A DNA stretch of 64,000 nucleotides from an uncultured Croceitalea sp. (GCA_947495075.1 CANLXH010000001.1:682001-746000); one strand, 5' to 3'. Shown: positions 7,698 through 16,502, numbered from the stretch's first letter. Translations and numbers: made by a program. The notes: generated by a model from the letters alone, not told the origin.

Positions 7698-9431
7698 TTA
7701 ATTTTCTTCAGCTTTTATTTGAACTCCATCTTTATCAATTTTCATTTCAAAAGAGTCTTGTTCATCACTAATATTGATGTCTACTCCATCTTCATTGATG
7801 ATAATTTTTCCATTTCCATCGTCATCATCATACCAATCGTCAACTTCTTTATCTGGACATTTATGACATTTTAGTTCGCCATCTTCACCCATTAACCAAG
7901 TATGATCTGCAATACTACTTCTGTAATAGTCACGGTCATTTTTAGTACTTCTTCCAATATGCCCTCTTGTAGTGTCATCAAAAGATATATAACTGCCAGA
8001 AGGTATATAAATGGTAGAACGCACTTCTTGTTGCCTTGCTTTATTTTTGGTTGAGGTAGTTAAAAAATCATCCAAAACAATTTCATTACCTGTTACTGCA
8101 TACGCATAAGAAACTGCTTTCGCTTTATCTCTAGCGACTTTAAACGTACTACCATGACTGTCTTTGCGCACATTTATATAAACAATAGAATCATCAGACT
8201 TTTTAATATTAAAACGTACATCGTCTGACACTAAGATTGGTTTGTCATTCTGATCATAAGATAATGTCATACGACCAAAATGAATTCTATCTGACCCATA
8301 ATCGTATTCATTCTCATTCATTCGAATACGAATGGTATCATTTAAATCTGCAACTACTATTTCAGACTTTTCATTGATGCTACCAACAGTTGCAAATTCA
8401 GCTGCTTGGCGTATTCCTAGTGCAGTTAAAACTCCAATCGAAATTAACCATAATCCCAGTAAAGAGAATTTAGCAATGTTTCCTATAGATTTAAGGTTGG
8501 TAACTAGAATTTTTAACCCTAAATACAACACAAAGAAAAATGGTATCCCAACAGCAAAAAATAAGAGCAATGAAATAAGCCACACTGGTGAACCAGATGT
8601 ATTTACTATTTCATAGAAATCTACCCCAGGAAAATGTACTGCGTCAATTATTCCAACTGAGAATAGTGCAATGAATAAACCAATAAGACTTGTTGCACCG
8701 ATAATGATTAATAATATACCAATGAACTTACCAAATACTTTAAAAAAGAACATGATAATATCACCTATGGTATCAAAAAAGGTTTTGGAGCCGCTTTTAA
8801 CCTTATTGCCTACTTTTTCGTAGTCTACACTTTTTACTGCGTCAGAAACATCATCAAACCCCTCTTTAACTTTGCGTTCTATATTGCTGATGTTGATAGG
8901 CTTTCCCGTCATATCCAACTTTTGCGAAGTTGAAGATGCTTCAGGAACTAAAATCCATAGTAAAATATATGCTATAAAACCAAATCCGGTAAATACACCT
9001 AAAAGGATAAATATTAGTCTAATCCATAAAGCATCAAAACCTAGATAGTATTCTAAACCAGAACATACCCCACCAATGTACTTTTGGTCCATATCACGGT
9101 ACAATTTCTTAGTTTTTCTTTCAGACCTTGGTTGTGAGGATTTTGGTTGATCTTCAAAAATATCTTCGTCGACCATATAATCTTCTGGTTGACCCATAAT
9201 AGTGATTACTTCATCTACTTCTTTTTGGGTAATCACCTGGCGGTCATTCTCCATTTTCTCTAGAAAAAGTTCTGCTACACGAGCTTCAATATCTGCTATA
9301 ATTTCATCGCTTCCTGCGGTACCTGAGAATGATCTTTTTATAGACTCTAAGTAGCGCCTAAGCTTATTATACGCCTCATCATCTATGTGAAAGAGGGTAT
9401 TTGCTAGATTTATATTTACTGTCTTGTTCAT
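7698..9431 (-). CDS. PspC-domain membrane protein
   Basis: A 577-residue membrane protein. Residues 1-75 form a helical domain (MNKTVNINLANTLFHIDDEA onwards) usual before Bacteroidota PspC domains. Residues about 107-168 are the PspC domain: KKLYRDMDQKYIGGVCSGL followed by a hydrophobic pair ending in LWILVPEA. Further membrane helices occupy about 225-350, and the C-terminal part is an exported or periplasmic beta-rich region with an acidic tail (WYDDDDGN). The gene overlaps the PadR gene by four bases (ATGA on the minus strand). PspC domains are linked to envelope stress sensing; the PadR partner probably represses the pair. Confidence 0.92.
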   Translation of the reverse strand: MNKTVNINLANTLFHIDDEAYNKLRRYLESIKRSFSGTAGSDEIIADIEARVAELFLEKMENDRQVITQKEVDEVITIMGQPEDYMVDEDIFEDQPKSSQPRSERKTKKLYRDMDQKYIGGVCSGLEYYLGFDALWIRLIFILLGVFTGFGFIAYILLWILVPEASSTSQKLDMTGKPINISNIERKVKEGFDDVSDAVKSVDYEKVGNKVKSGSKTFFDTIGDIIMFFFKVFGKFIGILLIIIGATSLIGLFIALFSVGIIDAVHFPGVDFYEIVNTSGSPVWLISLLLFFAVGIPFFFVLYLGLKILVTNLKSIGNIAKFSLLGLWLISIGVLTALGIRQAAEFATVGSINEKSEIVVADLNDTIRIRMNENEYDYGSDRIHFGRMTLSYDQNDKPILVSDDVRFNIKKSDDSIVYINVRKDSHGSTFKVARDKAKAVSYAYAVTGNEIVLDDFLTTSTKNKARQQEVRSTIYIPSGSYISFDDTTRGHIGRSTKNDRDYYRSSIADHTWLMGEDGELKCHKCPDKEVDDWYDDDDGNGKIIINEDGVDINISDEQDSFEMKIDKDGVQIKAEEN

Positions 9432-9772
9432 TTTGCTGCTGATTGTTTTGTGTTGGTTACTAAGTTTACTGCATTTCTAAGTTCATCCCAGGTGCCATTG
9501 AGTTCATTAAGAAACAACTGCCCAGTTTCTGTGAGTGCGTAATATTTGCGTGGCGGTCCAGAAGTGGATTCTTCCCAACGGTAGTTGAGTAACCCTGCAT
9601 TCTTAAGCCTAGTTAATAGAGGGTAAATGGTACCCTCTACTACCAGCATCTTAGCGTCTTTTAAAGCTCCTAGAATCTCAGAAGCATATTTATCTTTATC
9701 CTTTAGAATAGACAAGATGCAATACTCTAGAACCCCTTTACGCATTTGTGCCTTTGTATTTTCTATATTCAT
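9428..9772 (-). CDS. PadR-family transcriptional regulator
   Basis: A 114-residue winged-helix protein. The sequence runs MRKGVLEYCILSIL, EGTIYPLLTRLKNAGLL (recognition helix and wing) and SGPPRKYYALTETGQ, all typical of PadR. It is the first gene of a two-gene unit with the PspC protein, coupled by a four-base overlap. Small PadR proteins of this type usually autoregulate and respond to membrane or small-molecule signals; the effector is unknown. Confidence 0.94.
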   Translation of the reverse strand: MNIENTKAQMRKGVLEYCILSILKDKDKYASEILGALKDAKMLVVEGTIYPLLTRLKNAGLLNYRWEESTSGPPRKYYALTETGQLFLNELNGTWDELRNAVNLVTNTKQSAAK

Positions 9773-9811
9773 AATTTCATAGGTCTATTAAATTAACTGT
9801 TCGTTTTTTGC

Positions 9812-9850
9812 TTCCGTGCCGTTTCGCTGTGATGAGCAGCGAACACGGAA
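9812..9850. repeat. imperfect inverted repeat upstream of padR
   Basis: Arms TTCCGTG-ccgt-TTCGCTG (9812-9829) and CAGCGAA-CACGGAA (9837-9850) pair over 14 bp with a four-base bulge and a seven-base loop. It is 56 bases before DUF4870 ends and about 40 bases before the padR start, so it is in the padR leader. No T run follows on the minus strand, so it is not a canonical terminator for the upstream gene. It could be an operator or RNA element. Confidence 0.5.
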
Positions 9851-9905
9851 ACGTTTTTTTGGTTGATTGATGTTTTTTCGTTTTTTGATTGATGATTAAA
9901 CTCCT

Positions 9906-10388
9906 TTACTTTATAAATTTTATTGTGAATGGGTATTTAAAAGTCTGGCCTTCATTTGTTCGTATGGTTGCTAAAATGCTATAAACAACATTCACAATGA
10001 CGAGTCCGGCTTGTAGCACCCCAGTAATTCCTGCGGGCCATAACCAACGACCAAACCGGAAATCATCACTGCTAATATGTATGTCTAAATTGTTTAGGTT
10101 ACTTAATCCGTGTAAACCAAAAAAGTTGCCATCAAAAAGGTCTGGTAAGAATCCCACAAAAAAAGGAATGCTTATTAAGCCAATTAAAATAGAGTACAGC
10201 AACATACTAATTTGAAAATTCAATGCTTGCTTACCATTATAATCTACAAATCCATGTTCTTTTTTGTTTGCCGTCCAAAGAATTAGTGGAAAAATAAAAT
10301 TACCAAAAGGAACAAAATACTTCGAAAATGTAGAAGCATGTATAATGGCAGATAAATTTCGTTCGTGCTTGGTTAATGATTCTGTCAT
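9906..10388 (-). CDS. DUF4870 membrane protein
   Basis: A 160-residue protein with the DUF4870 layout: an N-terminal segment ERNLSAIIHASTFSKYFVPFGNFIFPLI, then HGFVDYNGKQALNFQISMLLYS, two or three more helices and a short cytosolic tail. Membrane-spanning segments lie at about 24-40, 57-78 and 115-140. The family is widespread and without a defined function. A central insert rich in Phe, Asp and Leu (about 80-110) separates the helices. It is upstream of the padR-pspC pair on the same strand. Confidence 0.88.
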   Translation of the reverse strand: MTESLTKHERNLSAIIHASTFSKYFVPFGNFIFPLILWTANKKEHGFVDYNGKQALNFQISMLLYSILIGLISIPFFVGFLPDLFDGNFFGLHGLSNLNNLDIHISSDDFRFGRWLWPAGITGVLQAGLVIVNVVYSILATIRTNEGQTFKYPFTIKFIK

Positions 10389-10559
10389 GATTTTTTGATT
10401 GATGTTTATTAAATAAAAATAGCTTACCTAATAGCTTACGATACAAATATATATCCAAAAGATGGTACTATGCAACACATAGTACTTAATATTAACATTT
10501 AATTAACGTATCGAAGTAGAGAGTATTTTAATTACTTTTGAAAATCTTATAAAGTAATT

Positions 10560-11015
10560 ATGGTCGTAAGTACTAGTAAATTCAACCTATTTACCTTTTT
10601 TAAATTACCTTCTGCATGGTGGTGTGGCGTGCGTTTAAAACACTTGGATAAAAATAGATCAATAGTTACTGTAACGCATAGATGGTTTAACCAGAACCCA
10701 TTTAAATCTATGTTTTGGGCAGTTCAAGGCATGGCTGCGGAGCTAACAACTGGTGCAATGGTTATAAACCAAATTAAAAATAGTGGTCACAAAATTTCAA
10801 TGCTTGTACAGAATAATAATGCTAATTTCTCAAAAAAAGCTACCGGGAAAATTACTTTTACATGTGAAGATGGGCATTTAATAGAAGAAGCTTTACAAAA
10901 AGCTATTGCTACGGGAGATGGACAAACAATTTGGATGAAGTCTATAGGAGTAAACAAAGATGGGGTAGTAGTGTCTACTTTTAATTTTGAGTGGACTGTT
11001 AGGTTAAAGAGTTAG
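10560..11015 (+). CDS. DUF4442 hotdog-fold thioesterase-like protein
   Basis: A 151-residue protein with the DUF4442 pattern: FFKLPSAWWCGVRLKHLD, THRWFNQNPFKSMFWAVQGMAAELTTG and a final FNFEWTVR. The central helix with AVQGMAAE is the hotdog helix that carries the acidic residue in PaaI-type thioesterases. A role as an acyl-CoA thioesterase is plausible but the substrate is unknown. A TAnnTTTG-like box at 10533-10540 precedes the ATG by 20 bases, though no clear -33 TTG accompanies it. Confidence 0.85.
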   Translation: MVVSTSKFNLFTFFKLPSAWWCGVRLKHLDKNRSIVTVTHRWFNQNPFKSMFWAVQGMAAELTTGAMVINQIKNSGHKISMLVQNNNANFSKKATGKITFTCEDGHLIEEALQKAIATGDGQTIWMKSIGVNKDGVVVSTFNFEWTVRLKS

Positions 11016-11087
11016 ACAATTTTAGTGATTTCGTAATCTTTTTAGTATTTTCAAAATCAAATTTAAAATTCAACAATAAAATTAGAT

Positions 11088-11417
11088 ATGGGAAAATTTG
11101 AAATTAAAACCGGAAGCTCAGGTAAAACAATGTTTAACCTTAAAGCAGGTAATGGACAAGTTATATTAACAAGCCAGTCTTACGAGAGCAAAGATGGTTG
11201 CAAAAATGGTATTGAGTCCGTTAAGAAAAATTCACAAGACGATGCACGTTTTGATCGTAAAGTAGCAAAAGACGGAAGTCCGTTTTTTACATTAACCTCT
11301 ACTAATGGTCAAATAATTGGCAAGAGCGAAATGTATTCTTCTAATGATGCTATGGAAAACGGAATTGCTTCAGTTAAGAAAAATGCTCCAGATGCTGCTG
11401 TAGATGATAATTCTTAA
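11088..11417 (+). CDS. YegP-family (UPF0339/DUF1508) protein
   Basis: A 109-residue protein made of two tandem repeats of about 50 residues. Each has a beta hairpin opening (GKFEIKTGSSGKTMFNLKAGNGQVI and the matching second copy FFTLTSTNGQIIGKSE) and ends in a helix with NGIESVKKN or NGIASVKKN. This is the YegP fold. Function is unknown; homologues are small cytosolic proteins in many bacteria. A terminator follows immediately. Confidence 0.93.
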   Translation: MGKFEIKTGSSGKTMFNLKAGNGQVILTSQSYESKDGCKNGIESVKKNSQDDARFDRKVAKDGSPFFTLTSTNGQIIGKSEMYSSNDAMENGIASVKKNAPDAAVDDNS

Positions 11418-11445
11418 ATAACATATTATATTAATTTTTGATACT

Positions 11446-11469
11446 AGCAGCCTTTTGGGCTGCTTTTTT
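11446..11469 (+). terminator. terminator after the yegP-like gene
   Basis: Stem AGCAGCC (11446-11452) and GGCTGCT (11458-11464) with a five-base loop and a run of six T. It is 28 bases after the stop at 11417. Confidence 0.9.
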
Positions 11470-11543
11470 GTTCTGTCTTATTGTATCATGTAACAAAACA
11501 CAAACTTTATCAACTTATAATTATCAACAAAAAACTAAAATAA

Positions 11544-12341
11544 ATGAATGCACACGAAATAGACTACGAAATTTTTGGAGAAGAAATGCAATATGTGGAA
11601 TTAGAGCTAGACCCACAAGAAGCTGTAGTAGCAGAAGCTGGTAGCTTTATGATGATGGATACAGGGATTAAGATGGATACTATATTTGGCGATGGTTCCA
11701 ATCAAGATAAAGGTGTTTTAGGTAAAATATTTTCTGCAGGTAAACGTATGCTTACGGGTGAAAGCCTTTTTATGACAGCTTTTTTAAATATTGGTCAAGG
11801 TAAAAAGAAAGTAAGCTTTGCTTCGCCTTATCCCGGTAAAATACTTCCTATAGATTTATCTGAAAAAGAAGGAAAGTTTATCTGTCAAAAAGATGCTTTT
11901 TTATGTGCCGCAAAAGGAGTTTCTGTCGGTATCGAGTTTTCAAAAAGATTAGGTCGTGGACTTTTTGGTGGGGAAGGTTTTATTATGCAAAAATTAGAAG
12001 GGGATGGTATGGCGTTTGTTCATGCGGGAGGTACTATGGCCAAAAGGGAATTAGCGGCTGGTGAAGTCCTAAAAGTAGATACGGGCTGCATTGTTGGATT
12101 TTCACATACTGTTGATTATGATATAGAATTTGTCGGTGGAATTAAAAATACCGTTTTTGGTGGTGAAGGCCTATTCTTTGCTACGTTAAGAGGCCCAGGA
12201 ACCGTATATGTACAATCGCTACCATTTAGCAGATTGGCAGGTCGTGTATTAGCAGCGATACCAAGAGGAGGTAAAGACAAGGGTGAAGGTAGTATTTTGG
12301 GAACTTTAGGAGATATTGCAATGGGTGACCGCGGATTTTAG
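11544..12341 (+). CDS. TIGR00266 / AIM24-family protein
   Basis: A 265-residue protein of the AIM24-like family (TIGR00266). It starts [21 protein letters not shown], has the Gly-rich core [18 protein letters not shown] and the pattern [20 protein letters not shown], then [23 protein letters not shown] at the end. The fold is a trimeric jelly-roll-like beta protein; no activity is known. It has no signal peptide or membrane segment. The first of two intergenic repeat elements starts directly after its stop. Confidence 0.93.
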   Translation: MNAHEIDYEIFGEEMQYVELELDPQEAVVAEAGSFMMMDTGIKMDTIFGDGSNQDKGVLGKIFSAGKRMLTGESLFMTAFLNIGQGKKKVSFASPYPGKILPIDLSEKEGKFICQKDAFLCAAKGVSVGIEFSKRLGRGLFGGEGFIMQKLEGDGMAFVHAGGTMAKRELAAGEVLKVDTGCIVGFSHTVDYDIEFVGGIKNTVFGGEGLFFATLRGPGTVYVQSLPFSRLAGRVLAAIPRGGKDKGEGSILGTLGDIAMGDRGF

Positions 12342-12384
12342 CCCCACCCCTAAATCCCCTCCCCAAAGGGAAGGGACTTTTTAT
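12342..12384 (+). repeat. CCCCTAAATCCCCTCCCC-type intergenic element
   Basis: Directly after the stop codon lies a C-rich then G-rich stretch (CCCCACCCCTAAATCCCC, then TCCCCAAAGGGAAGGG) followed by a T run. The arms can pair as CCCTCCC with GGGAAGGG, so it can serve as terminator. From general knowledge, near-identical elements recur in intergenic regions of many Bacteroidota genomes; its minus-strand translation gives the familiar spurious peptide SPFPLGRGFRGG. Confidence 0.65.
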
Positions 12385-12472
12385 TGACTCTAATATCTCA
12401 AGTATACTGCCTTGCATTATTGTCAATGGCTTCTTTAAAAGACGATATTTTAAGAACTTATTTTGAATGCCA

Positions 12473-12542
12473 CTGTCAGTTCGAGCGGAGTCGAGAAAGT
12501 GTTAGGAACACTAGAGCATCTCGATTCCGCTCGATGTGACAG
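12473..12542. repeat. 70-base palindromic intergenic element
   Basis: Outer arms are CTGTCAgTTCGAGCGGAgTCGAGA read from 12473 (24 bases) and its near-complement at 12519-12542 (TCTCGATTCCGCTCGATGTG then ACAG), with few mismatches. An inner hairpin AGTGTT/AACACT (12498-12512) sits in the loop. The whole element folds as one long nested stem. It matches, by memory, a family of palindromic repeats dispersed between genes in Flavobacteriia. It lies just upstream of the DUF2461 gene. Confidence 0.75.
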
Positions 12543-12583
12543 CTTTTCTATTTAACTTCGCAGCGCTAATTTTGTATTATCAA

Positions 12584-13237
12584 ATGGATTTTAAAAACCA
12601 GATTACCTTTCTAAAAACACTTCAAAAGAATAACAATAAAGAATGGATGGATGCCAATCGTAAATGGTATAAAGAAGTGCGTGATGATTTTATTGGGTGG
12701 CTAGATGCTATGAACACCAAGCTGGCAGCTATTGACGACGAATATTATGATACTCCTGGTAAAAAAGGTATCAATCGCATCAATAACAACTTAATGTTCC
12801 ACCCTAATAAACCTATTTATAAGGACCATTTTGGAGCAGGATTGGATAAACGTCCTAATACAGGAGATTTTTATATAGAAATTGGCATTGACCGCTCTAT
12901 GTTTGCAGGTGGCTTATGGCGACCAGACCCAAAAAGACTTAGAAGTATTCGAGACGCCATTGATTACAACGGAGAAGAGTTGAAAAAAATCCTGAATAAA
13001 AAATCCTTCAAAAATACTTTTGGAGGTTTGTATGAAGATGTAAAGCTTACGAATGCTCCTAAGGGATTTTCAAATGACCATCCATATATAGATTTGCTGC
13101 GCAACAAGACGTTTGCTGTAGCTATGGAGTTCTCTACAAAAGAAGTATTAAAAGATGACTTTGATAAAAAAGTCATTAAAGTGTATAAAGAAATGTTACC
13201 GTTTCGTAGGTATTTAAATGAGGCGGTTACGGTTTAA
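12584..13237 (+). CDS. DUF2461 (TIGR02453) protein
   Basis: I choose the ATG at 12584, giving 217 residues starting MDFKNQITFLKTLQKNNNKE; the longer frame would start inside the palindromic repeat. The DUF2461 hallmarks are present: NKEWMDANRKWYKE, FHPNKPIYKDHFGAGLDK and FYIEIGIDRSMFAGGLWRPDP. The family is widespread in bacteria and fungi with unknown function. The gene ends two bases before the end of a convergent, apparently frameshifted gene. Confidence 0.9.
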   Translation: MDFKNQITFLKTLQKNNNKEWMDANRKWYKEVRDDFIGWLDAMNTKLAAIDDEYYDTPGKKGINRINNNLMFHPNKPIYKDHFGAGLDKRPNTGDFYIEIGIDRSMFAGGLWRPDPKRLRSIRDAIDYNGEELKKILNKKSFKNTFGGLYEDVKLTNAPKGFSNDHPYIDLLRNKTFAVAMEFSTKEVLKDDFDKKVIKVYKEMLPFRRYLNEAVTV

Positions 13238-13239
13238 GT

Positions 13240-13753
13240 TTAGTTGATTTTTATTTTCGTAATTGTTAATTCTGCCCTCCAAGCTGTAATTTGTTTTTCT
13301 CCACCCCAATATGATTTAGACCGAATTGTTAATTGTATTAAATCTTTGGCATCCGCAGATATTGTCTCATATATTCTTTTTTCATTTTTCAAATGCTGGA
13401 AATTTTTTATTCAAGAACCTAAATATTTTATTTGGTAGATTATTTAAATCGGAGTTTAGTGACAAGCATATTGAAATATGACCATTGTTTATTGACTTTA
13501 CCAATTGATAAAAGTTTCCGTAACCAATTATCAGATAATTTAATCCTCCGCAATCTATATTTCCTCGTTGCGTAACTAAAGTTAACAATGTTGGGTTTAC
13601 TAATAATTCTTCATATTTATCGGTTTCGTTTGAAGAGCTATTCAATGTTATTTCTTTTTGCTTAAAAACAAGATTTTGGTTGGAATATAATGCTGCATAT
13701 CGTATCTCTACAAACTTTTCAAATAAAGTATCTATTATAACTTCTTTATTCAT
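13240..13753 (-). pseudogene. conserved-type hypothetical gene with a frameshift
   Basis: The first frame runs from 13753 to a stop at 13382 (123 residues, MNKEVIIDTLFEKFVEIRYA onwards, with DCGGLNYLIIGYGNFYQLV). Removing one A from the homopolymer opposite T6 at 13403-13408 joins it to a second frame that continues without stops to 13240. The continuation reads ISADAKDLIQLTIRSKSYWG then GEKQITAWRAELTITKIKIN and ends tail-to-tail with the DUF2461 gene. The rebuilt protein would have about 169 residues, no signal peptide and no family I recognise. The junction is either a real frameshift, a sequencing error or, less likely, programmed slippage. Confidence 0.65.
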
Positions 13754-13771
13754 AATCTTTTCATTTTAAAA

Positions 13772-14848
13772 TTACTTTGTCCCTAAAGATTTAACCAGCA
13801 GGGTATTTGCAATAGGGTCAATACTAGATTGTGTTCTTGAGGTATTCGCAAGAATAATACTTACAGCCTTTTTTTCTGGAACAACAAAAAGAAACGAAGT
13901 ACATCCTGTCTGTGCCCCTGGATGCCCCATAATACCACCAACGTTAGGTTTCGGATTATATAAAAACCAACCAAAACCATAAGAATTGTTTTCCTTTTCT
14001 AAACTATGATGTTGTCTCATTAAGGTTAAGGTTTCCTTTTTAACAAAAGTATTGGCAATTATCGCATTTCCAAATTTGAGCATATCGATAAGTGTAGTAT
14101 AGAAACCTCCTGCTGGCAGTCTATTACTTAAATTGTTCTCTTTTGCAGGTTTGGCTTTTCCTTTACCGTTGTTACGATGATACAACTTTGACTCATTTTC
14201 TAATATTTCTCCAAATTTTTCCACACCAGTATTGGTCATTCCCGCTTTTTCGAAAATATGTTCTTTCATATAGTCTTCAAATGTTTCTCCAGTAATATTT
14301 TCCATAATTGCACCGAGTACTGTGTATCCGTATGTCGTGTATGAATATTGCGTACCTGGTTCAAATAATAAGTCACGGTCTTTAAATAAGCTTAAAGCAT
14401 CATAAAGAGTAGGATACTGTATTGTCGTGTTAGATTCACGACCATCTTTATATCCAGAGATACCAGAAGTATGTGATAATAGATGTCTTACAGTAATTTG
14501 CGTTTTTTTATGTTTAGGATAATCAGGAATATAGGTTTGGATAGGCGCATCTAAATCCACTTTTCCTTGTTCTACCAATTGCATAACCGCTAATGCAGTC
14601 ATTGTTTTTGCAATGGAACCCATCCGTATTTTGGTTTCGAATTCAAATGGTTTCTTTGTATTTTCATCTGCATAACCGGCAACAACTTTTTCAATAGTTT
14701 TACCATCTATTGAATATGCAGCGCCAACACCCATAACCATTTTATCAGCAACTATTTTGTCGAGTTGAGTTTGTATCATATTATCTTTTTCTTGTGCTAT
14801 ACAGTAAAAAGCTATAAATGATGTAATAAGGATAATGTATTTTTTCAT
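13772..14848 (-). CDS. secreted serine hydrolase, beta-lactamase family
   Basis: A 358-residue class C beta-lactamase/penicillin-binding-like protein. Signal peptide at about 1-19 (ends CIAQ). The catalytic SxxK is S78-I-A-K81 in MGSIAKTMTALAVMQLVEQG. The second motif is in PGTQYSYTTYGYTVLG, with Thr where many relatives have Asn or Ser. The third motif is HPGAQTG near residue 307. Family members include esterases, D-aminopeptidases and peptidases; substrate is unknown. The LytTR regulator gene is 60 bases upstream on the same strand and may control it. Confidence 0.9.
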   Translation of the reverse strand: MKKYIILITSFIAFYCIAQEKDNMIQTQLDKIVADKMVMGVGAAYSIDGKTIEKVVAGYADENTKKPFEFETKIRMGSIAKTMTALAVMQLVEQGKVDLDAPIQTYIPDYPKHKKTQITVRHLLSHTSGISGYKDGRESNTTIQYPTLYDALSLFKDRDLLFEPGTQYSYTTYGYTVLGAIMENITGETFEDYMKEHIFEKAGMTNTGVEKFGEILENESKLYHRNNGKGKAKPAKENNLSNRLPAGGFYTTLIDMLKFGNAIIANTFVKKETLTLMRQHHSLEKENNSYGFGWFLYNPKPNVGGIMGHPGAQTGCTSFLFVVPEKKAVSIILANTSRTQSSIDPIANTLLVKSLGTK

Positions 14849-14908
14849 TTCATTTCGATTTTAAAGTTGAAACAAATCTAGAATTGCGATTTAGAATAAT
14901 CCCTATGT

Positions 14909-15703
14909 TTATTGGGTTTGGGACGAATCACTAGCTTTTTGTGGTGAATGGGTGTGAATAGCAAATACATCTTTCCTATAGTTCTTGGAAACTGGCACTT
15001 CCATTTGAGTTAAGTGAATGGTACTGCTGTTTTTCCAATCTTTAAAATGAGAAGGATTAATAAGATATGAACGGTGTACTTTTAACAAACTTGGTACTTG
15101 TGGATGAATATTCTTTAACGTTATACGTAATAATTTTTTATGCAGTTCATTATGTATAAGATATGATATTTCTACATAATTATCTGCACTTGAGATACAT
15201 ATTAAGTCTGAAGCATTTATCTGTAATACATCTAACTTGTTATCTCCATTAAGTATAACCTTATTTGATTTTTGTTGTATTGCTTTTTTATTAAGAAACC
15301 ATCTAGTAAATAATAGTATGGGCAGTAAAATCAGAAAAATGGGGTAGTAGACTTCGAATGCAAATTTTGTAAAAGAATATTCTCCATTGATTATGCCAGA
15401 TTTATAGTAAAAATAACTTCCTACTAAAACAACGCTATTGAATAAAATGACAACAAGTATTTCTAAAAATAGCGTCCATTTATCTAATTTTTTAAAAACC
15501 CAATTTTGAAATGGAATCAAAACAATATATCCTATAAAAGAAATAACACCATAGAACGGCATAATTTCCAATCTAATGGAAATGGGAAGTTCTGCTATAT
15601 CAAAAGGCGCAATAAGTACTAAAAAAACAACCAGCCAAAGAGCTATTATTAATGCTACTAAAAGGTGATGTTTATATGATGTATTTAATCGTAGTGGAGA
15701 CAT
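14909..15703 (-). CDS. membrane-bound LytTR transcriptional regulator
   Basis: A 264-residue protein with four predicted helices (about 12-36, 46-66, 74-98 and 110-132) followed by a C-terminal LytTR DNA-binding domain (about 150-250: LDVLQINASDLICISSADNY, then LKVHRSYLINPSHF). There is no receiver domain, so it is a one-component membrane regulator of the type common in Bacteroidota. It lies upstream of the serine hydrolase gene and may sense an envelope signal. A 205-base region separates it from the divergent Nudix gene. Confidence 0.9.
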   Translation of the reverse strand: MSPLRLNTSYKHHLLVALIIALWLVVFLVLIAPFDIAELPISIRLEIMPFYGVISFIGYIVLIPFQNWVFKKLDKWTLFLEILVVILFNSVVLVGSYFYYKSGIINGEYSFTKFAFEVYYPIFLILLPILLFTRWFLNKKAIQQKSNKVILNGDNKLDVLQINASDLICISSADNYVEISYLIHNELHKKLLRITLKNIHPQVPSLLKVHRSYLINPSHFKDWKNSSTIHLTQMEVPVSKNYRKDVFAIHTHSPQKASDSSQTQ

Positions 15704-15908
15704 TTTAACTCAAATTATAATACAATATCTTTAATGAACTATACTGGTTTATTTAATTCAATTTCTTTTAATACTAATTCAATATAATAGAGTGTAAATC
15801 GCCAATGTTTACAACATTAAATGCTTAAACCTAACAGTTTGATAAATATACAGATATCCGTTAAATGAGAAAGACCTTAATTCTATACCTTTAGTTTCAA
15901 TCTAAACA

Positions 15909-16502
15909 ATGTTGATTTTGAAGAACCAGAACATAAAGAATATAAAAAAAGAACTCTTATCAGATAACTGGTATACTCTTAATAAGTTCACCTTTGATTA
16001 CCAAAAAAAAGATGGTAGTTGGGAAACCCAACATCGTGAAGCCTATGACCGCGGTAATGGCGCAGGTATTCTATTGTACAATAAGGATAAAGGAATGGTT
16101 GTATTAACAAGACAGTTTAGAATGCCAACCTATGTGAACGGTAATGATGATGGAATGATGATAGAGGTTTGTGCAGGTCTTTTAGACGGTGATAATCCTG
16201 AAGATTGTATTAAAAAAGAAACCGAAGAAGAAACGGGATATAAAATTGATAATGTAGAACGTGTTTTTGAAACCTATATGTCGCCAGGTTCGGTAACTGA
16301 AATTTTATATCTATTTATTGGCGCTTATGAAGAACAGATGAAAATAAGTGAGGGTGGTGGAGTAGAAGATGAGACAGAGAATATTGAGGTTTTAGAGCTG
16401 CCGTTTACCAAAGCTTTAGAAATGATGAAGTCCGGTGAGATTAATGATGCGAAAACAATACTCTTGTTGCAATACGCGCAAGTAAATTCGTTATTTGAGT
16501 AA
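15909..16502 (+). CDS. Nudix hydrolase, NudK-like
   Basis: A 197-residue Nudix protein. The Nudix helix is KKETEEETGYKI near residues 103-115, preceded by MMIEVCAGLLDGDNPEDCI and followed by YMSPGSVTEILYLFIGAY. This arrangement and length resemble GDP-mannose pyrophosphatase NudK, which hydrolyses GDP-mannose to GMP and mannose 1-phosphate. ADP-ribose pyrophosphatase activity is the main alternative. The next gene, an MsrA homologue, starts 21 bases downstream. Confidence 0.9.
   Translation: MLILKNQNIKNIKKELLSDNWYTLNKFTFDYQKKDGSWETQHREAYDRGNGAGILLYNKDKGMVVLTRQFRMPTYVNGNDDGMMIEVCAGLLDGDNPEDCIKKETEEETGYKIDNVERVFETYMSPGSVTEILYLFIGAYEEQMKISEGGGVEDETENIEVLELPFTKALEMMKSGEINDAKTILLLQYAQVNSLFE

Noticed and set aside
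9773-10450. Repeated TTGATTGATG strings near several gene starts
   Set aside because: Short, A+T-rich and also found inside genes; no palindromic structure or regular spacing supports an operator.
12226-12426. Minus-strand 66-residue frame containing SPFPLGRGFRGG
   Set aside because: It is the translation of the intergenic C-rich element, a familiar false gene in Bacteroidota.
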